Shown piece after piece: positions 18,300-28,192 of a stretch of DNA of 35,824 nt; position 1 is the first letter of the stretch, and each line of letters begins with the position of its first letter. The DNA comes from Methanosarcinales archaeon (GTDB lineage Archaea > Halobacteriota > Methanosarcinia > Methanosarcinales > Methanogasteraceae): contig RXIK01000116.1 of assembly GCA_004211975.1 (NCBI GenBank), positions 1-35,824 on the forward strand. The letters are read 5' to 3'. The notes beneath the pieces were generated by a model. That model searched no databases and was not told the DNA's origin. It saw only the letters and a list, made by a program, of their open reading frames with translations. The translations under genes were made by a program, and so were the position numbers.

Positions 18300-19004
18300 T
18301 TACAGCGGTGACTGATGATCACCATTAATATGCTTAGTCAGGAGTGCTACATACTCACTTACTCCTTTTGCATCAAGTGAATCTCGAGATTTTTCTCTTA
18401 ATTTTCGTTTGAACGACTCTTTCTCTGCCCTGATCGGACTTATCTTCCGCTCGATCAGTTCGTTGTACATATACTTTATGCGGAGTAGTGATTTTATTTG
18501 TGTTATTAATTCTAAAGAATTTACGGGTCTTGTAAGAAAGTTATCCACTCCCGACTCAATAGCTTGTATTTTATATCTCATTTCATTAAGCGCGGTCACC
18601 ATCACAACCGGTATAAACAGCGTCTCTGCTTTTCCCCGCAACATTTTGATGATTTCAAAACCGTTTAGACCAGGCATCACCGCATCAAGTAAGATCAAGT
18701 CGGGCGGTTCACCTTCAACTTTTTTAAGAGCTTCTTCTCCACTATATGCAGCCACCACTTCGTAGCCTGCCGCACCCAACTGCGCCTCAAATAACTCGAT
18801 ATTCATGGGTTCGTCATCAACCACAAGTATCTTAGGTCTCTTTTGTTCCACCATAGCATCCGCTTTTTCCAGCATTGTCCGGGCTGCCGGGTCCGCCGCC
18901 ACATCAGAAACTTCTGACTGGAGCATGATGTTTTCAAAGTCATCGATGGTGAAACCGTCAAGGATATGGTATTCAGGTTCTATTATCATGTTCACAATCT
19001 CCAC
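18300..19004 (-). CDS. response regulator (central REC domain)
   Basis: KILVVDDEPMNIELFEAQL, PDLILLDAVMPGLNGFEII, VMVTAL, RPVNSLEL. Confidence 0.9.
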   Translation of the reverse strand: MEIVNMIIEPEYHILDGFTIDDFENIMLQSEVSDVAADPAARTMLEKADAMVEQKRPKILVVDDEPMNIELFEAQLGAAGYEVVAAYSGEEALKKVEGEPPDLILLDAVMPGLNGFEIIKMLRGKAETLFIPVVMVTALNEMRYKIQAIESGVDNFLTRPVNSLELITQIKSLLRIKYMYNELIERKISPIRAEKESFKRKLREKSRDSLDAKGVSEYVALLTKHINGDHQSPL

Positions 19005-19233
19005 TACTTTACCCAGGCGTTTGCGCGGATATGCACAAACAACGATCTTGATGATCTATGTAATTATCGTCTCTTATCGTATATAAAACCATTGGTTTGT
19101 TATGGATCATGTAAAAAATATAGCAAAACATCACATCCTGGTTTATAGCCAGACCACCGAGCATTTCTCACCCCACCATCCAAAAACCGGTGTAATCTCC
19201 AGGTGCGCAGTACCACGTTTTCCAAGAATAGAA

Positions 19234-20373
19234 TCACACCAAAAAACGCTTCTCCATCTTTGTCAGGTTCTCGCAGCCCGATTCTGTGACCACCACCAGA
19301 TCCTCAAGCCTGATGCCCCCAACCGCCGGATCGTACAACCCCGGCTCGATCGTTACCACGTTCCCAGCTTTCAGCACCTCGCCACCGCTGGCAACTGCCG
19401 GCGCCTCGTGAACATCCAGCCCGACACCGTGCCCGGTCGAATGAGGAAACAGCTTCCGGTATCCGCGGTCATCAAAAAGATCGCAAACCACGCCGTGGAC
19501 TTCATCTCCGGATACGCCTGCACGAACCACCTGAATCGCTGCGGACTGCGCGTCAAGCACAGCCTCATACATCTCGATCAGTGCCTGTGAGGGGTTGCCT
19601 CGCGCTACCGTGCGCGTCATGTCTGCATAATACCGCTCCTTCTCAAGACGCGGGAAAATATCGATCACGATGCTCTCGTCCGCCTTAAGCATGCCTGCAC
19701 CCATGTTATGCGGCTCTGCCCCGTCTTTTCCGCCTGCCACAATCGTGCTGCATGATTCGCACCCGCAGTCGATCAGGGTGTGCTCAATCACCGCCCTGAT
19801 CCGTTCTGACGTCAAAGCCGGACCCAAGTCCGCTGAATCTACCGGATCCCCCGAGTATACCTGATCAACCAGTACCCTATCACGGACTCCTGCACTCCGG
19901 ATCGCGTCGATCGCGCGCTTCATGGCAGCCTCACAGCACTCTTGCGCCTTTCTGATCTGTTCAATCTCTCCCCTGGTTTTTACGGTGCGCAGTTCTGAGA
20001 TCCAACCCCTGGCGGGCACAACCTCAATTCCCCGACTTCGCAAGTCATCTGCAAGGAATAGGGGGAAGTTGTGCGGAACCTCGATGCGAGTTATCCCTTC
20101 GTCATGTAAAAGTTCGGCTACAACCAGATTGTATGCAGTTTCCCGCCCATACCGTTTTGATTTTTCGATTATGTTATAATCTGCGGTTGTGCGAACGTCA
20201 GTGATCCTGGATTCATTAAGGGCGCGGCCAAGTTCCATCTGTGAGATCAGGAGAATCTCTCGTTTCCCCGAGTTTAAGTATAAGAACTGGTCTTGCGCAA
20301 GGAACCTTGTTACGTAGTATAGATCCTGATCATGGATGCTGTCATCAATTATGAGGGTGGGATTTTGGGTCAT
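19234..20373 (-). CDS. M24-family Xaa-Pro aminopeptidase-like
   Basis: IDIFPRLEKERYYADMTRTV, FPHSTGHGVGLDVHEAP, VVTIEPGLYDPAVGGIRLEDLVVVTE. Confidence 0.9.
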   Translation of the reverse strand: MTQNPTLIIDDSIHDQDLYYVTRFLAQDQFLYLNSGKREILLISQMELGRALNESRITDVRTTADYNIIEKSKRYGRETAYNLVVAELLHDEGITRIEVPHNFPLFLADDLRSRGIEVVPARGWISELRTVKTRGEIEQIRKAQECCEAAMKRAIDAIRSAGVRDRVLVDQVYSGDPVDSADLGPALTSERIRAVIEHTLIDCGCESCSTIVAGGKDGAEPHNMGAGMLKADESIVIDIFPRLEKERYYADMTRTVARGNPSQALIEMYEAVLDAQSAAIQVVRAGVSGDEVHGVVCDLFDDRGYRKLFPHSTGHGVGLDVHEAPAVASGGEVLKAGNVVTIEPGLYDPAVGGIRLEDLVVVTESGCENLTKMEKRFLV

Positions 20374-20476
20374 GGGGTTGGTGTTGCAGGGTTATGATGT
20401 TAGGCTGTTATGATGTTAGGCTGTTGCGATTGTGCGGGTTTGGAGTTGCGGGCGATCGAAAGTCAGGCACCCTCCC

Positions 20477-21148
20477 TCAAACAATCTCACCATCCAGCAG
20501 CCGGATGCTCCGCTGCGTCCTCTCTGCAAGATCCTGATCATGTGTGATCACCACAACCGTCTTGCCGCGGTCATGCAGATCCCAGAGAATGTTAAAGACC
20601 ATGTCGCCCGACTTCGTATCCAGATTGCCGGTTGGCTCATCCGCAAGAATGATGTCAGGGTCGTTTACAAGTGCTCTTGCTATCGCGACCCGCTGCTGTT
20701 GACCTCCCGAGAGTTGACCGGGATAATAATCGATCCTGTGACCGAGTTCGAGTGATTCGAGAATCTCCGTTGCCCGAACTCTCCGCTCATCAATATCCAT
20801 TTCCCGAAGTACCATGGGAATTTCAATGTTTTCAAGCACTGTGAACGTTGGTATAAGGTTAAACTGCTGGAAAATGAATCCAAGCACCTCCCGCCTGACC
20901 CGCGCCCGTTCGTTCTCGTTCATGTCCGAGACCTTGTAGCCCCCGATGTAAACATCACCTCTTGTCGGCATATCAAGAATCCCTATCTGGTTCATGAGCG
21001 TGGACTTACCAGAGCCGGACGTGCCTATGATCGATACGAACTCGCCCGCGTCAACCGCCATGCTCACATCCCTGACAGCGACCGTTGATGCCTCGCCCTC
21101 GCCAAATATCTTCCAGACGTGCACAAGTTCAATGATCGCGTCAGCCAT
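20477..21148 (-). CDS. ABC transporter ATP-binding protein (LolD/MacB type)
   Basis: [10 protein letters not shown] Walker [16 protein letters not shown] signature, [13 protein letters not shown] Walker B. Confidence 0.93.
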   Translation of the reverse strand: MADAIIELVHVWKIFGEGEASTVAVRDVSMAVDAGEFVSIIGTSGSGKSTLMNQIGILDMPTRGDVYIGGYKVSDMNENERARVRREVLGFIFQQFNLIPTFTVLENIEIPMVLREMDIDERRVRATEILESLELGHRIDYYPGQLSGGQQQRVAIARALVNDPDIILADEPTGNLDTKSGDMVFNILWDLHDRGKTVVVITHDQDLAERTQRSIRLLDGEIV

Positions 21149-21177
21149 TGTTGTTCACAGTTCACCCAAGGTCTCGT

Positions 21178-22899
21178 TTACGTATGGTGCATGTATGTCA
21201 CGCCTTCGCGGCTGAGCATTTCATCACAGACCGGTCCGGGTTTCCCGTCCGCGATCAACTTACCATCTTCGATCAGTATCGCGCGATGAGACACCTCTCT
21301 CACAAAATCAAGATGATGGCTGATCAGCACGATCGTTGTCCCGAACTCGGCGTTGATCCTTTTCAACGAATTAGTGACGTCACGCAGCGTTATCGGGTCC
21401 AGGTCACCGAATGGTTCATCAAGCAACAGTATCTCAGGACGGTGCGCAAGCGTGATCGCAAGCATCGCCCGTACCTTCTCGCCACCTGACAATTCCTGCG
21501 GGTACTTATCCAGCACATCCATCGGGAGGTCAAGAGCACGGAATATTGGTTCTGCATACGCAATAGTCTCTGTACGCGGAAAACGCGGGAATAACTCATG
21601 AAGAATGTCCGGGGTGTATCCAAGCTCCCCCAGTTTGTCCTTTGCGCCGGTTTCAGGCATGTCAACGATCTGATACAGTATATCCAGCACTTCATCAGAT
21701 ATGCCCAGTTCAGCTGCCCGGTCCTTTGCGATCTCTATCACGTGCTGCCCCTTTACGCCGAGTTTGAATGCAAGCTGGTCCACAACCTGTTCGTGCGGGC
21801 TTAACGCAAACTCCTGGAACATGATCCCGATCTTTTGCCTGACTGCCATCCGCTGCTTGTGGTACTTGCTCAAGTCCACCCACCCATCATCCTGCCTGTA
21901 AAGCACCGATCCTTGCTTTGGAAACAGGAAACCAGACATTATATTCCACAAAACCGTTTTGCCCGCGCCACTCGGACCTATGATCGATGTAATCTCACCC
22001 TTGTTAATCCCGAAGTTAACCGAGTCGAAAACCAGCGTTTTCGCCCTGAGCGCTACGAGATAAAAGCTGTGCGAAACATCATCCATTTTTATGATTACAT
22101 CCCCGTCAGAAGCCACTTCAGAGAGCGGTGCCGGCTCGGACATGCCTTTTAAGAAATCAGCAATTACGGAGTCCGGATCACCTTCACTAACGATCTTCCC
22201 ATTCTCGATCCATATCAGCCGATCTGTAAGATACGTATGGATATCCGGCAGATGCGACGCATAAAGCACGGTAAGCCCGGTCTCATGATTCACCTTCTTT
22301 ATTGTGTCAAGCATTTCCTGTTTGGTGGCAGGACATGCCATAGTTGCAGGCTCATCAAGCAGAAGAATCTTTGGCTTCTTCGCAAGCTGTCTTGCTATGA
22401 TCACCCGCTGTTTTTCGCCTCCGCTCAATGCATAATCGATATGGCGTGCTTTATCCTCCATACCCACCATCCTCAAGTAGCCCATCGCCTCCTCAAGCAT
22501 GTCATCATAGTTGGGCAAATCCGTTGACGGCATCTCCTCATAACCAATTTTAAGCGAATATATCTTGCGAATAACGTCATTTACCGCATAATCCGACCAC
22601 AACGCAAACGAACGCTGAAGATGTATGGCGGTATGCCGTCTAAGCTCTACTAACAGCTCCTCCGGCGAGTCCGGCACCATTTCCAGCCCATCCAGATTCA
22701 GCGCCCCTTCGTCAAACGTCTCAGTCCCGCGAACGATATTTAAGAGCGTGCTTTTTCCGCCGCCACTACGCCCGATCAAACCCACGATCTCACCATCATT
22801 CACATCGAAACTGATCCCATCAAGTGCCCTGACCTTCTCAGAGCCGATACTATAGTCCTTTACAAGATTGTTGATCTGCAACATTTTTGTCATGTATAT
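21178..22899 (-). CDS. atwA: methyl-coenzyme M reductase system component A2-like double ABC ATPase
   Basis: Two ABC modules in one chain: GRSGGGKST...LSGGEKQR...LLLDEPATMACPATKQEM and GPSGAGKTVL...LSGGEKVRAML...LLLDEPFGDLDP; start approximate, at MTKMLQ or the upstream MQQN. Confidence 0.82.
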   Translation of the reverse strand: MYMTKMLQINNLVKDYSIGSEKVRALDGISFDVNDGEIVGLIGRSGGGKSTLLNIVRGTETFDEGALNLDGLEMVPDSPEELLVELRRHTAIHLQRSFALWSDYAVNDVIRKIYSLKIGYEEMPSTDLPNYDDMLEEAMGYLRMVGMEDKARHIDYALSGGEKQRVIIARQLAKKPKILLLDEPATMACPATKQEMLDTIKKVNHETGLTVLYASHLPDIHTYLTDRLIWIENGKIVSEGDPDSVIADFLKGMSEPAPLSEVASDGDVIIKMDDVSHSFYLVALRAKTLVFDSVNFGINKGEITSIIGPSGAGKTVLWNIMSGFLFPKQGSVLYRQDDGWVDLSKYHKQRMAVRQKIGIMFQEFALSPHEQVVDQLAFKLGVKGQHVIEIAKDRAAELGISDEVLDILYQIVDMPETGAKDKLGELGYTPDILHELFPRFPRTETIAYAEPIFRALDLPMDVLDKYPQELSGGEKVRAMLAITLAHRPEILLLDEPFGDLDPITLRDVTNSLKRINAEFGTTIVLISHHLDFVREVSHRAILIEDGKLIADGKPGPVCDEMLSREGVTYMHHT

Positions 22900-23012
22900 T
22901 CTCCGGTCACTGATTCGGTTAATGCATCTGTTCTGTTGCATGTATTTAACGTTTTGATGATGACAAGCAAACCTCCCGACATGCAGGCAGTATACCCCCC
23001 ATAAGTCAAAAA

Positions 23013-23033
23013 CGATTTTTTCACAAAAAATCG
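23013..23033. other. perfect 9-bp hairpin upstream of the A2-like gene
   Basis: CGATTTTTT-CAC-AAAAAATCG. Confidence 0.7.
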
Positions 23034-23522
23034 AGTAAAAACTGCCCTCCGGGTCGGAATAACAGTTTTTGTGAAAAGTTTGCGGGTGAGAAATGCCCTT
23101 TTGGGGGGCTGGCGATATATTTCTTCATAAATAGGGGTGGTGTGTAGAATACTCGAACGTTATAGTGTGTGTGCCACATAAAAAAGAAAAGAGGGGAAGG
23201 AGCTTGCAATCCTGCCCTGAAACGAGTAGGGGTGTTTGCGTTCCTTAATATATGCATCTGGTGGGGGTATATAAGTGCATGATCCAAGAGCGGGGTGAAA
23301 GTGAAACCGGAAGTGAATGGAACAAACACGGAAAACCGGTTAACATCATTTCCAGTAGCCATGATGGGCGCTCAATCAGGAAATCCACCATCCTAACTCG
23401 CGTTTAAAACAGCATCATGCCAACCAGTGCCAGAACTGTGGTCACCTTGGTGCTTACAGAAAAATAAAGTAGCAAAGTTGGCTGATGTCACGCTACATCC
23501 CTGACATTCGTGCGATTCGTTC

Positions 23523-23574
23523 ATTCGTGCCATTCGTGATCCTTTATGCCGATTTTATCACGAATTTCACGAAT
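23523..23574. repeat. inverted repeat built from ATTCGTG/CACGAAT units
   Basis: ATTCGTGCCATTCGTGAT ... ATCACGAATTTCACGAAT, 16/18 complementary. Confidence 0.8.
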
Positions 23575-23755
23575 GTGCCGAATGCCACGAATTTTAACAG
23601 ATTGTTTTCTGGCAAGCCCTTGGCAAGTGTTGCCAGATGAGCGCTTGATGTCGGCTACGCCAGCAAGATCCCCTTAGGGTATTTTTGAGTTCTTGCGTTC
23701 CTGCGTTCTTTGGCTGAGCCTTTTGTGAGGAAAGTGGAAGAGTTATTACAAATAC

Positions 23756-24586
23756 GTGAAAAACAAGATGAATAAAGGCGATCATCACATGAAAATCGAA
23801 GACAAATTCACCGAACTAAGATCCCGCGGCGAAGGCGCGCTCATCGCATACATCTGCGCGGGCGACCCGACGCCCGAGGGCACAACTGAGATTGTGCATG
23901 CGCTGGTGCGCGGCGGTGCGGACATCATCGAACTCGGGCTACCGTTTTCAGATCCGATCGCTGATGGTCCAACGATCCAGGCATCGATTGAGCGGGCGCT
24001 TGATGCAGGAATGACCCCGGATATCTTCTTTGAGCTTGCCAGATCGCTGGATGTGGACGCAGATGTGCCGCTCGTTGTGATGACGTACTACAACCTCATA
24101 TTCAAGCGGGGGCTTGATCGTTTCGTTGCTAACTGCGTGGAAAGCGGGATCGCCGGCATCATCGTCCCTGATCTACCGGTTGAAGAGTCGGAGGATCTTG
24201 CCACGCATTGCAGGAAACACGGGGTTGACCTGATATTCCTGATTGCGCCAACCACATACCCAGAGCGCATGCAGCGGATTGTGGATAAGGGTTCTGGTTT
24301 CATCTACCTCGTTGCAAGAACCGGTGTCACCGGGGCAAGGGATGATGTTGCGGAATCAACGCTCTCCCTGATTGATAAGGTGCGCGGCACAACCCGCACA
24401 ACCACACCACTTGCAGTTGGGTTTGGCATATCTACCGGTGATCAAGCGTCAACTATTATTAAGGAGGGTGCTGATGGCGTGATCGTTGGTTCGGCGTTCG
24501 TAGATATAATCGCTGACGGAAGTTTGGTGCCAGAGCGCATCGAGGAGCTTGCGCAGGGGTTAAAGGCTGGCTGCCGTCGGGACTGA
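23756..24586 (+). CDS. trpA: tryptophan synthase alpha subunit
   Basis: IAYICAGDPTPEGT, IIELGLPFSDPIADGPTIQASIERAL, VPDLPVEES, GVTGARDDV, ADGVIVGSAFVD; start may be ATG 23789 (MKIEDKF). Confidence 0.95.
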   Translation: MKNKMNKGDHHMKIEDKFTELRSRGEGALIAYICAGDPTPEGTTEIVHALVRGGADIIELGLPFSDPIADGPTIQASIERALDAGMTPDIFFELARSLDVDADVPLVVMTYYNLIFKRGLDRFVANCVESGIAGIIVPDLPVEESEDLATHCRKHGVDLIFLIAPTTYPERMQRIVDKGSGFIYLVARTGVTGARDDVAESTLSLIDKVRGTTRTTTPLAVGFGISTGDQASTIIKEGADGVIVGSAFVDIIADGSLVPERIEELAQGLKAGCRRD

Positions 24587-24648
24587 CTGCACCCCCCCCA
24601 AAAAACCGATACATTAAAGTTCAATCCAATCAGTGTATTATAATTCAT

Positions 24649-24687
24649 CCGTAGCAGACAAGATATGTCATTATGACTACGGTGGTG
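24649..24687 (+). promoter_or_regulatory. leader hairpin overlapping the L1 ribosome-binding site, candidate L1 autoregulatory site
   Basis: CCGTAG-CA-GACA-AGATA-TGTC-ATTATGA-CTACGG followed by GGTG; ATG at 24696. Confidence 0.4.
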
Positions 24688-24695
24688 CGTGATTC

Positions 24696-25334
24696 ATGGA
24701 CAAACAAACAATAAACGCCGTTAACACCATGCTGGACGAATCCCCGCAGAGGGGTTTTGAAGAAGGTGTGGAACTGGCGATTAACCTGAAGAATCTTGAT
24801 CTGAGCCAACCGCGTTTTCGGGTGGACGAAGAGATCATACTTCCACATGGTCTTGGCAGACCAATCTCGGTTGCGGTCTTTGCACGTGGCGAGACCGCGA
24901 TTGTGGCAGATAAGGCGGGTGCCGACCAGATCATCGATCCGGATTTGATCGATGAGTATGGCGATGATAAAAACAAGGCAAGAGGTCTTGCAAATGCACA
25001 CGACTTTTTCATCGCGGAGACTGCGTACATGCCAGCCATAGGAAAGAAGCTTGGAGCAATTCTTGGTCCCCGGGGCAAGATGCCAGAGCCGCTGACGCCT
25101 GACAAGGACATTGCCCAGATCATCAACAAGATACGAAACAGCATAAGAATCAGGTCCAAAGACCGAAAGACTTTTCATGCGCCGGTCGGGCGGCGGAATA
25201 TGTCCGCTGACGAGCTTGCTGAAAATATAGAGTCGGTGATCATCAGACTCGAAGATGTGCTGGATAAGGGTGTGCAGAACATCAGGTCCATCTATGTGAC
25301 GACGACGATGGGTACATCTGCAAAGGTGAGGTGA
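24696..25334 (+). CDS. rpl1: 50S ribosomal protein L1
   Basis: GAILGPRGKMPEPLTPDKDI, SKDRKTFHAPVGRRNMSADELAENIE. Confidence 0.96.
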   Translation: MDKQTINAVNTMLDESPQRGFEEGVELAINLKNLDLSQPRFRVDEEIILPHGLGRPISVAVFARGETAIVADKAGADQIIDPDLIDEYGDDKNKARGLANAHDFFIAETAYMPAIGKKLGAILGPRGKMPEPLTPDKDIAQIINKIRNSIRIRSKDRKTFHAPVGRRNMSADELAENIESVIIRLEDVLDKGVQNIRSIYVTTTMGTSAKVR

Positions 25335-25340
25335 GTTGTT

Positions 25341-26399
25341 ATGGATATACTGACAGAACACCGCACAGCACACATTCCACAGTGGAAGCTTGACGAGATT
25401 GAGAACATCAAGCAACTGGTAGGCAAGTATCCGGTGATGGGAATTGTGGGGATCCGCGACATACCGGCAAAGCAGCTACAGGAGATGCGCCGAAGTCTGA
25501 AGGGCGTCGCAAAATTCCACCTTTACAGGAACAGCCTTTTGCGCCGTGCATTTGATCAGTGTGATGATACCGTCGGCGCGATGGAGGAACACATCAACGA
25601 TCAAACCGCGCTCATCTTTACCGACTTAAATCCGTTCAAACTATTCAAGCTGCTTGAGGCAAGCAAGACAAGTGCCCCGATCAAAGCAGGTGCACTCGCA
25701 CCCGAAGACATCGTGGTGAAAGCAGGTCCAACCTCATTTGCCCCGGGACCGGTCATAGGCGATCTGCAGAACGCAGGCATACCTGCCAAGATCGATAAGG
25801 GCAAGGTCATGATCAGGACGACAACGGTGGTTGCACATGCAGGCGAGCCAGTGTCAAGGGAGCTCTCTAAGATGCTTACGCGTCTTGAGATCTATCCGAT
25901 GACGGTCGGTCTCGATCTCCGAGCTGTTTACGATGCAGGCACAGTACTTGAGTCGGGCGTTCTGGATATCAATGAGGCTGAGTATACGGACAACCTTGCA
26001 ATAGCTGCCACACGCGCATTCAATCTTGCCATTGGCATTACATACCCGTCGAACGCAACAATCCTAACGCTGCTTTCGCAGGCATCAGCCGGTGCAAGGA
26101 ACCTTGGTATAAACTCCGCCATACCCGTGCCGGGTCTTGTCGATACGCTGCTTCAGGTGGCGCAGTCAAAGGCAACCTCGCTTGCATGTAACATTGATGA
26201 CCCTGCTGCGCTGGGAGATGCTTTGCAGGCTTTACTCCCAGCGCAGGCAGCAGTAGAGGAAACAGCACCTGTTGCAGAGGCAACCGAAGAGACAGCGGAA
26301 GATGCATCGGGTGGAGACTCACAGGAAGCGGCAGAAGAAGAGTCAGCGGAAGAGAAAGAAGAGGAAGCGGCAGAGGGGCTTGGTCTTCTATTCGGATAA
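25341..26399 (+). CDS. rpl10: 50S ribosomal protein L10 (P0)
   Basis: HIPQWKLDEIENIKQL, GIRDIPAKQLQEMRRSLKG, acidic GLGLLFG tail. Confidence 0.96.
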   Translation: MDILTEHRTAHIPQWKLDEIENIKQLVGKYPVMGIVGIRDIPAKQLQEMRRSLKGVAKFHLYRNSLLRRAFDQCDDTVGAMEEHINDQTALIFTDLNPFKLFKLLEASKTSAPIKAGALAPEDIVVKAGPTSFAPGPVIGDLQNAGIPAKIDKGKVMIRTTTVVAHAGEPVSRELSKMLTRLEIYPMTVGLDLRAVYDAGTVLESGVLDINEAEYTDNLAIAATRAFNLAIGITYPSNATILTLLSQASAGARNLGINSAIPVPGLVDTLLQVAQSKATSLACNIDDPAALGDALQALLPAQAAVEETAPVAEATEETAEDASGGDSQEAAEEESAEEKEEEAAEGLGLLFG

Positions 26400-26449
26400 C
26401 CTGACAACGAACGATCAACGAATAATCAATCATTAGAGGTGAACTAAAT

Positions 26450-26788
26450 ATGGAATATATATATGCAGCATTAATACTGCACAACGCAGAGAAAGACGTA
26501 ACCGAACAGGGAATAAACAGCATACTCGATGCAGCAGGCGTCGAGGTGGATGAATCAAGAGTAAAAGCACTTGTTGCAGCGCTTGATGGCGTTGACATCG
26601 AGAGCGCAATCGCGCAGGCAGCAGTAGCACCAGTTGCAGCAACAGCAGCACCAACAGGAGGCGCGGCGGACGCTGCACCAGCAGCAGAAGCAGCACCAGC
26701 ACCAGCAGCTGAAGAAGCAGAAGAAGAAGCAGAAGAAGAGGAAAAAGAAGAGGCAGGAATGGCAGGTCTTGGCGCACTGTTCGGATAA
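26450..26788 (+). CDS. rpl12: 50S ribosomal protein L12 (archaeal P1 type)
   Basis: [30 protein letters not shown], Ala/Glu hinge, [10 protein letters not shown]. Confidence 0.96.
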   Translation: MEYIYAALILHNAEKDVTEQGINSILDAAGVEVDESRVKALVAALDGVDIESAIAQAAVAPVAATAAPTGGAADAAPAAEAAPAPAAEEAEEEAEEEEKEEAGMAGLGALFG

Positions 26789-26796
26789 TCACAGAC

Positions 26797-27849
26797 ATGC
26801 AAGACCTATTACAGAGATTATCAGACGCGCACGGAATCTCCGGATACGAGGACAGCGTTCGTGAGATCACCCGCCAGGAACTCGCCCCCTACGGAGACCT
26901 GAGGGTAGACGCGCCAGGCAACCTGATATTCACAAAGAAAGGTACGAAGGATGACACAAGCCCCAGCATCATGCTCGCCGCACATCTCGATGAAATCGGG
27001 CTTGTGGTAAAGCACATCGATGACGAAGGCTTCCTCAGGTTCGTTAAGGTCGGTGGATGGTTCGATCCGACCTTACTCAACCAAAGGGTGATTGTTCACT
27101 CGGAAAAACCATGCATCGGCGTGATCGGGTCAAAACCTCCGCACGTCATGAAAGAGGCAGACAGAAAAAAGCCGGTGGACTCAAAAGACATGTTCGTCGA
27201 TGTCGGCGCATCATCAGCAGACGATGCAGCAAAAATGGGAATTGAAACCGGAACAGCGATCTCAATCGACCGCAACTTCACCCCACTTGCAAACGACAAG
27301 ATCACCGGAAAAGCCCTTGATAACCGCGCCGGTGTTGCACTCCTCATAGAGGCAATGAAACAGATCAGCAAGACCGATATCAAGTCAACCGTCCATGCAG
27401 TCTTCACGGTTCAGGAAGAGGTCGGGCTCAAAGGAGCAAAAACCTCCGCATTCGGGCTCGACCCAGACGTTGCAATTGCACTTGACGTCTGCGTCGCAGG
27501 CGACCACCCCGGCATCAACAAAACAGACTCCGCAGTGGCAGCCGGAAAAGGTGCGGTCATAACAGTGATGGACGCAGGCGGAAGAGGTGTGATCACACAC
27601 CCCACAGTGCTCAAATGGCTGCGCGAGACTGCTGATACAAACAAGATCCCATACCAGCTCGACGTCTCCGACGGCGGCACAACCGATGCAACAGCAATCA
27701 GCCTGACACGCGCGGGAATCCCGTCAGGAGTTCTTTCAATGGCAACACGCTACATCCACTCACCAGTCGAGGTACTCTCGCTTGATGACATGAAAGCATG
27801 CGCTGACCTGATCGTTCACGCAGTTGGTACGGCAGAAAAGTGGTTCTGA
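26797..27849 (+). CDS. M42-family aminopeptidase
   Basis: AHLDEIGLVV, GKALDNRAGVALLIEAM, VQEEVGLKGAKT, VAIALDVCVAGDHPG, ATRYIHSPVEV. Confidence 0.95.
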   Translation: MQDLLQRLSDAHGISGYEDSVREITRQELAPYGDLRVDAPGNLIFTKKGTKDDTSPSIMLAAHLDEIGLVVKHIDDEGFLRFVKVGGWFDPTLLNQRVIVHSEKPCIGVIGSKPPHVMKEADRKKPVDSKDMFVDVGASSADDAAKMGIETGTAISIDRNFTPLANDKITGKALDNRAGVALLIEAMKQISKTDIKSTVHAVFTVQEEVGLKGAKTSAFGLDPDVAIALDVCVAGDHPGINKTDSAVAAGKGAVITVMDAGGRGVITHPTVLKWLRETADTNKIPYQLDVSDGGTTDATAISLTRAGIPSGVLSMATRYIHSPVEVLSLDDMKACADLIVHAVGTAEKWF

Positions 27850-27865
27850 GCAATCAGAACCACTA

Positions 27866-27975
27866 CTAAGCGCCGATGATGACAACCACGACTGAAACGG
27901 TGATGAACCCTATGAGACCTGAGGCGCGTTTTTTCCGGTTCCGGAAAGACTCGGTAAACCATGCGAAGGTTAAGT
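27866..27975 (-). pseudogene. C-terminal remnant of a basic + single-TM protein, cut by the IS left end
   Basis: LTFAWFTESFRNRKKRASGLIGFITVSVVVVIIGA* open only up to the IS terminus. Confidence 0.35.
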
Positions 27976-28192
27976 GGCTCTGTGGTAGCTCCCGTGACAG
28001 TCAATCATCACTAAATTGATATATCGCTATCTGCATACTAAACAGTCGCTTGTTAATTGTCCGGACCATGCGAGAACTGAGTAGACTCACCATTCATCAT
28101 GTCCATTGAGATTTTAGCAGATCCTATGGTTAATTATTTATATATCTAACACACTGTAACATATTCATTGAATCTGAGAGGATGGATTTCAA

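Noticed and set aside
22941-23755. Small ORFs (e.g. 23021-23362 minus) as genes
   Set aside because: No motif, no ribosome-binding context, low-complexity intergenic sequence
26038-26870. Minus-strand Ser/Ala-, Leu- and Gln-rich ORFs
   Set aside because: Antisense/out-of-frame readings of the low-complexity Ala/Glu hinges of L10 and L12
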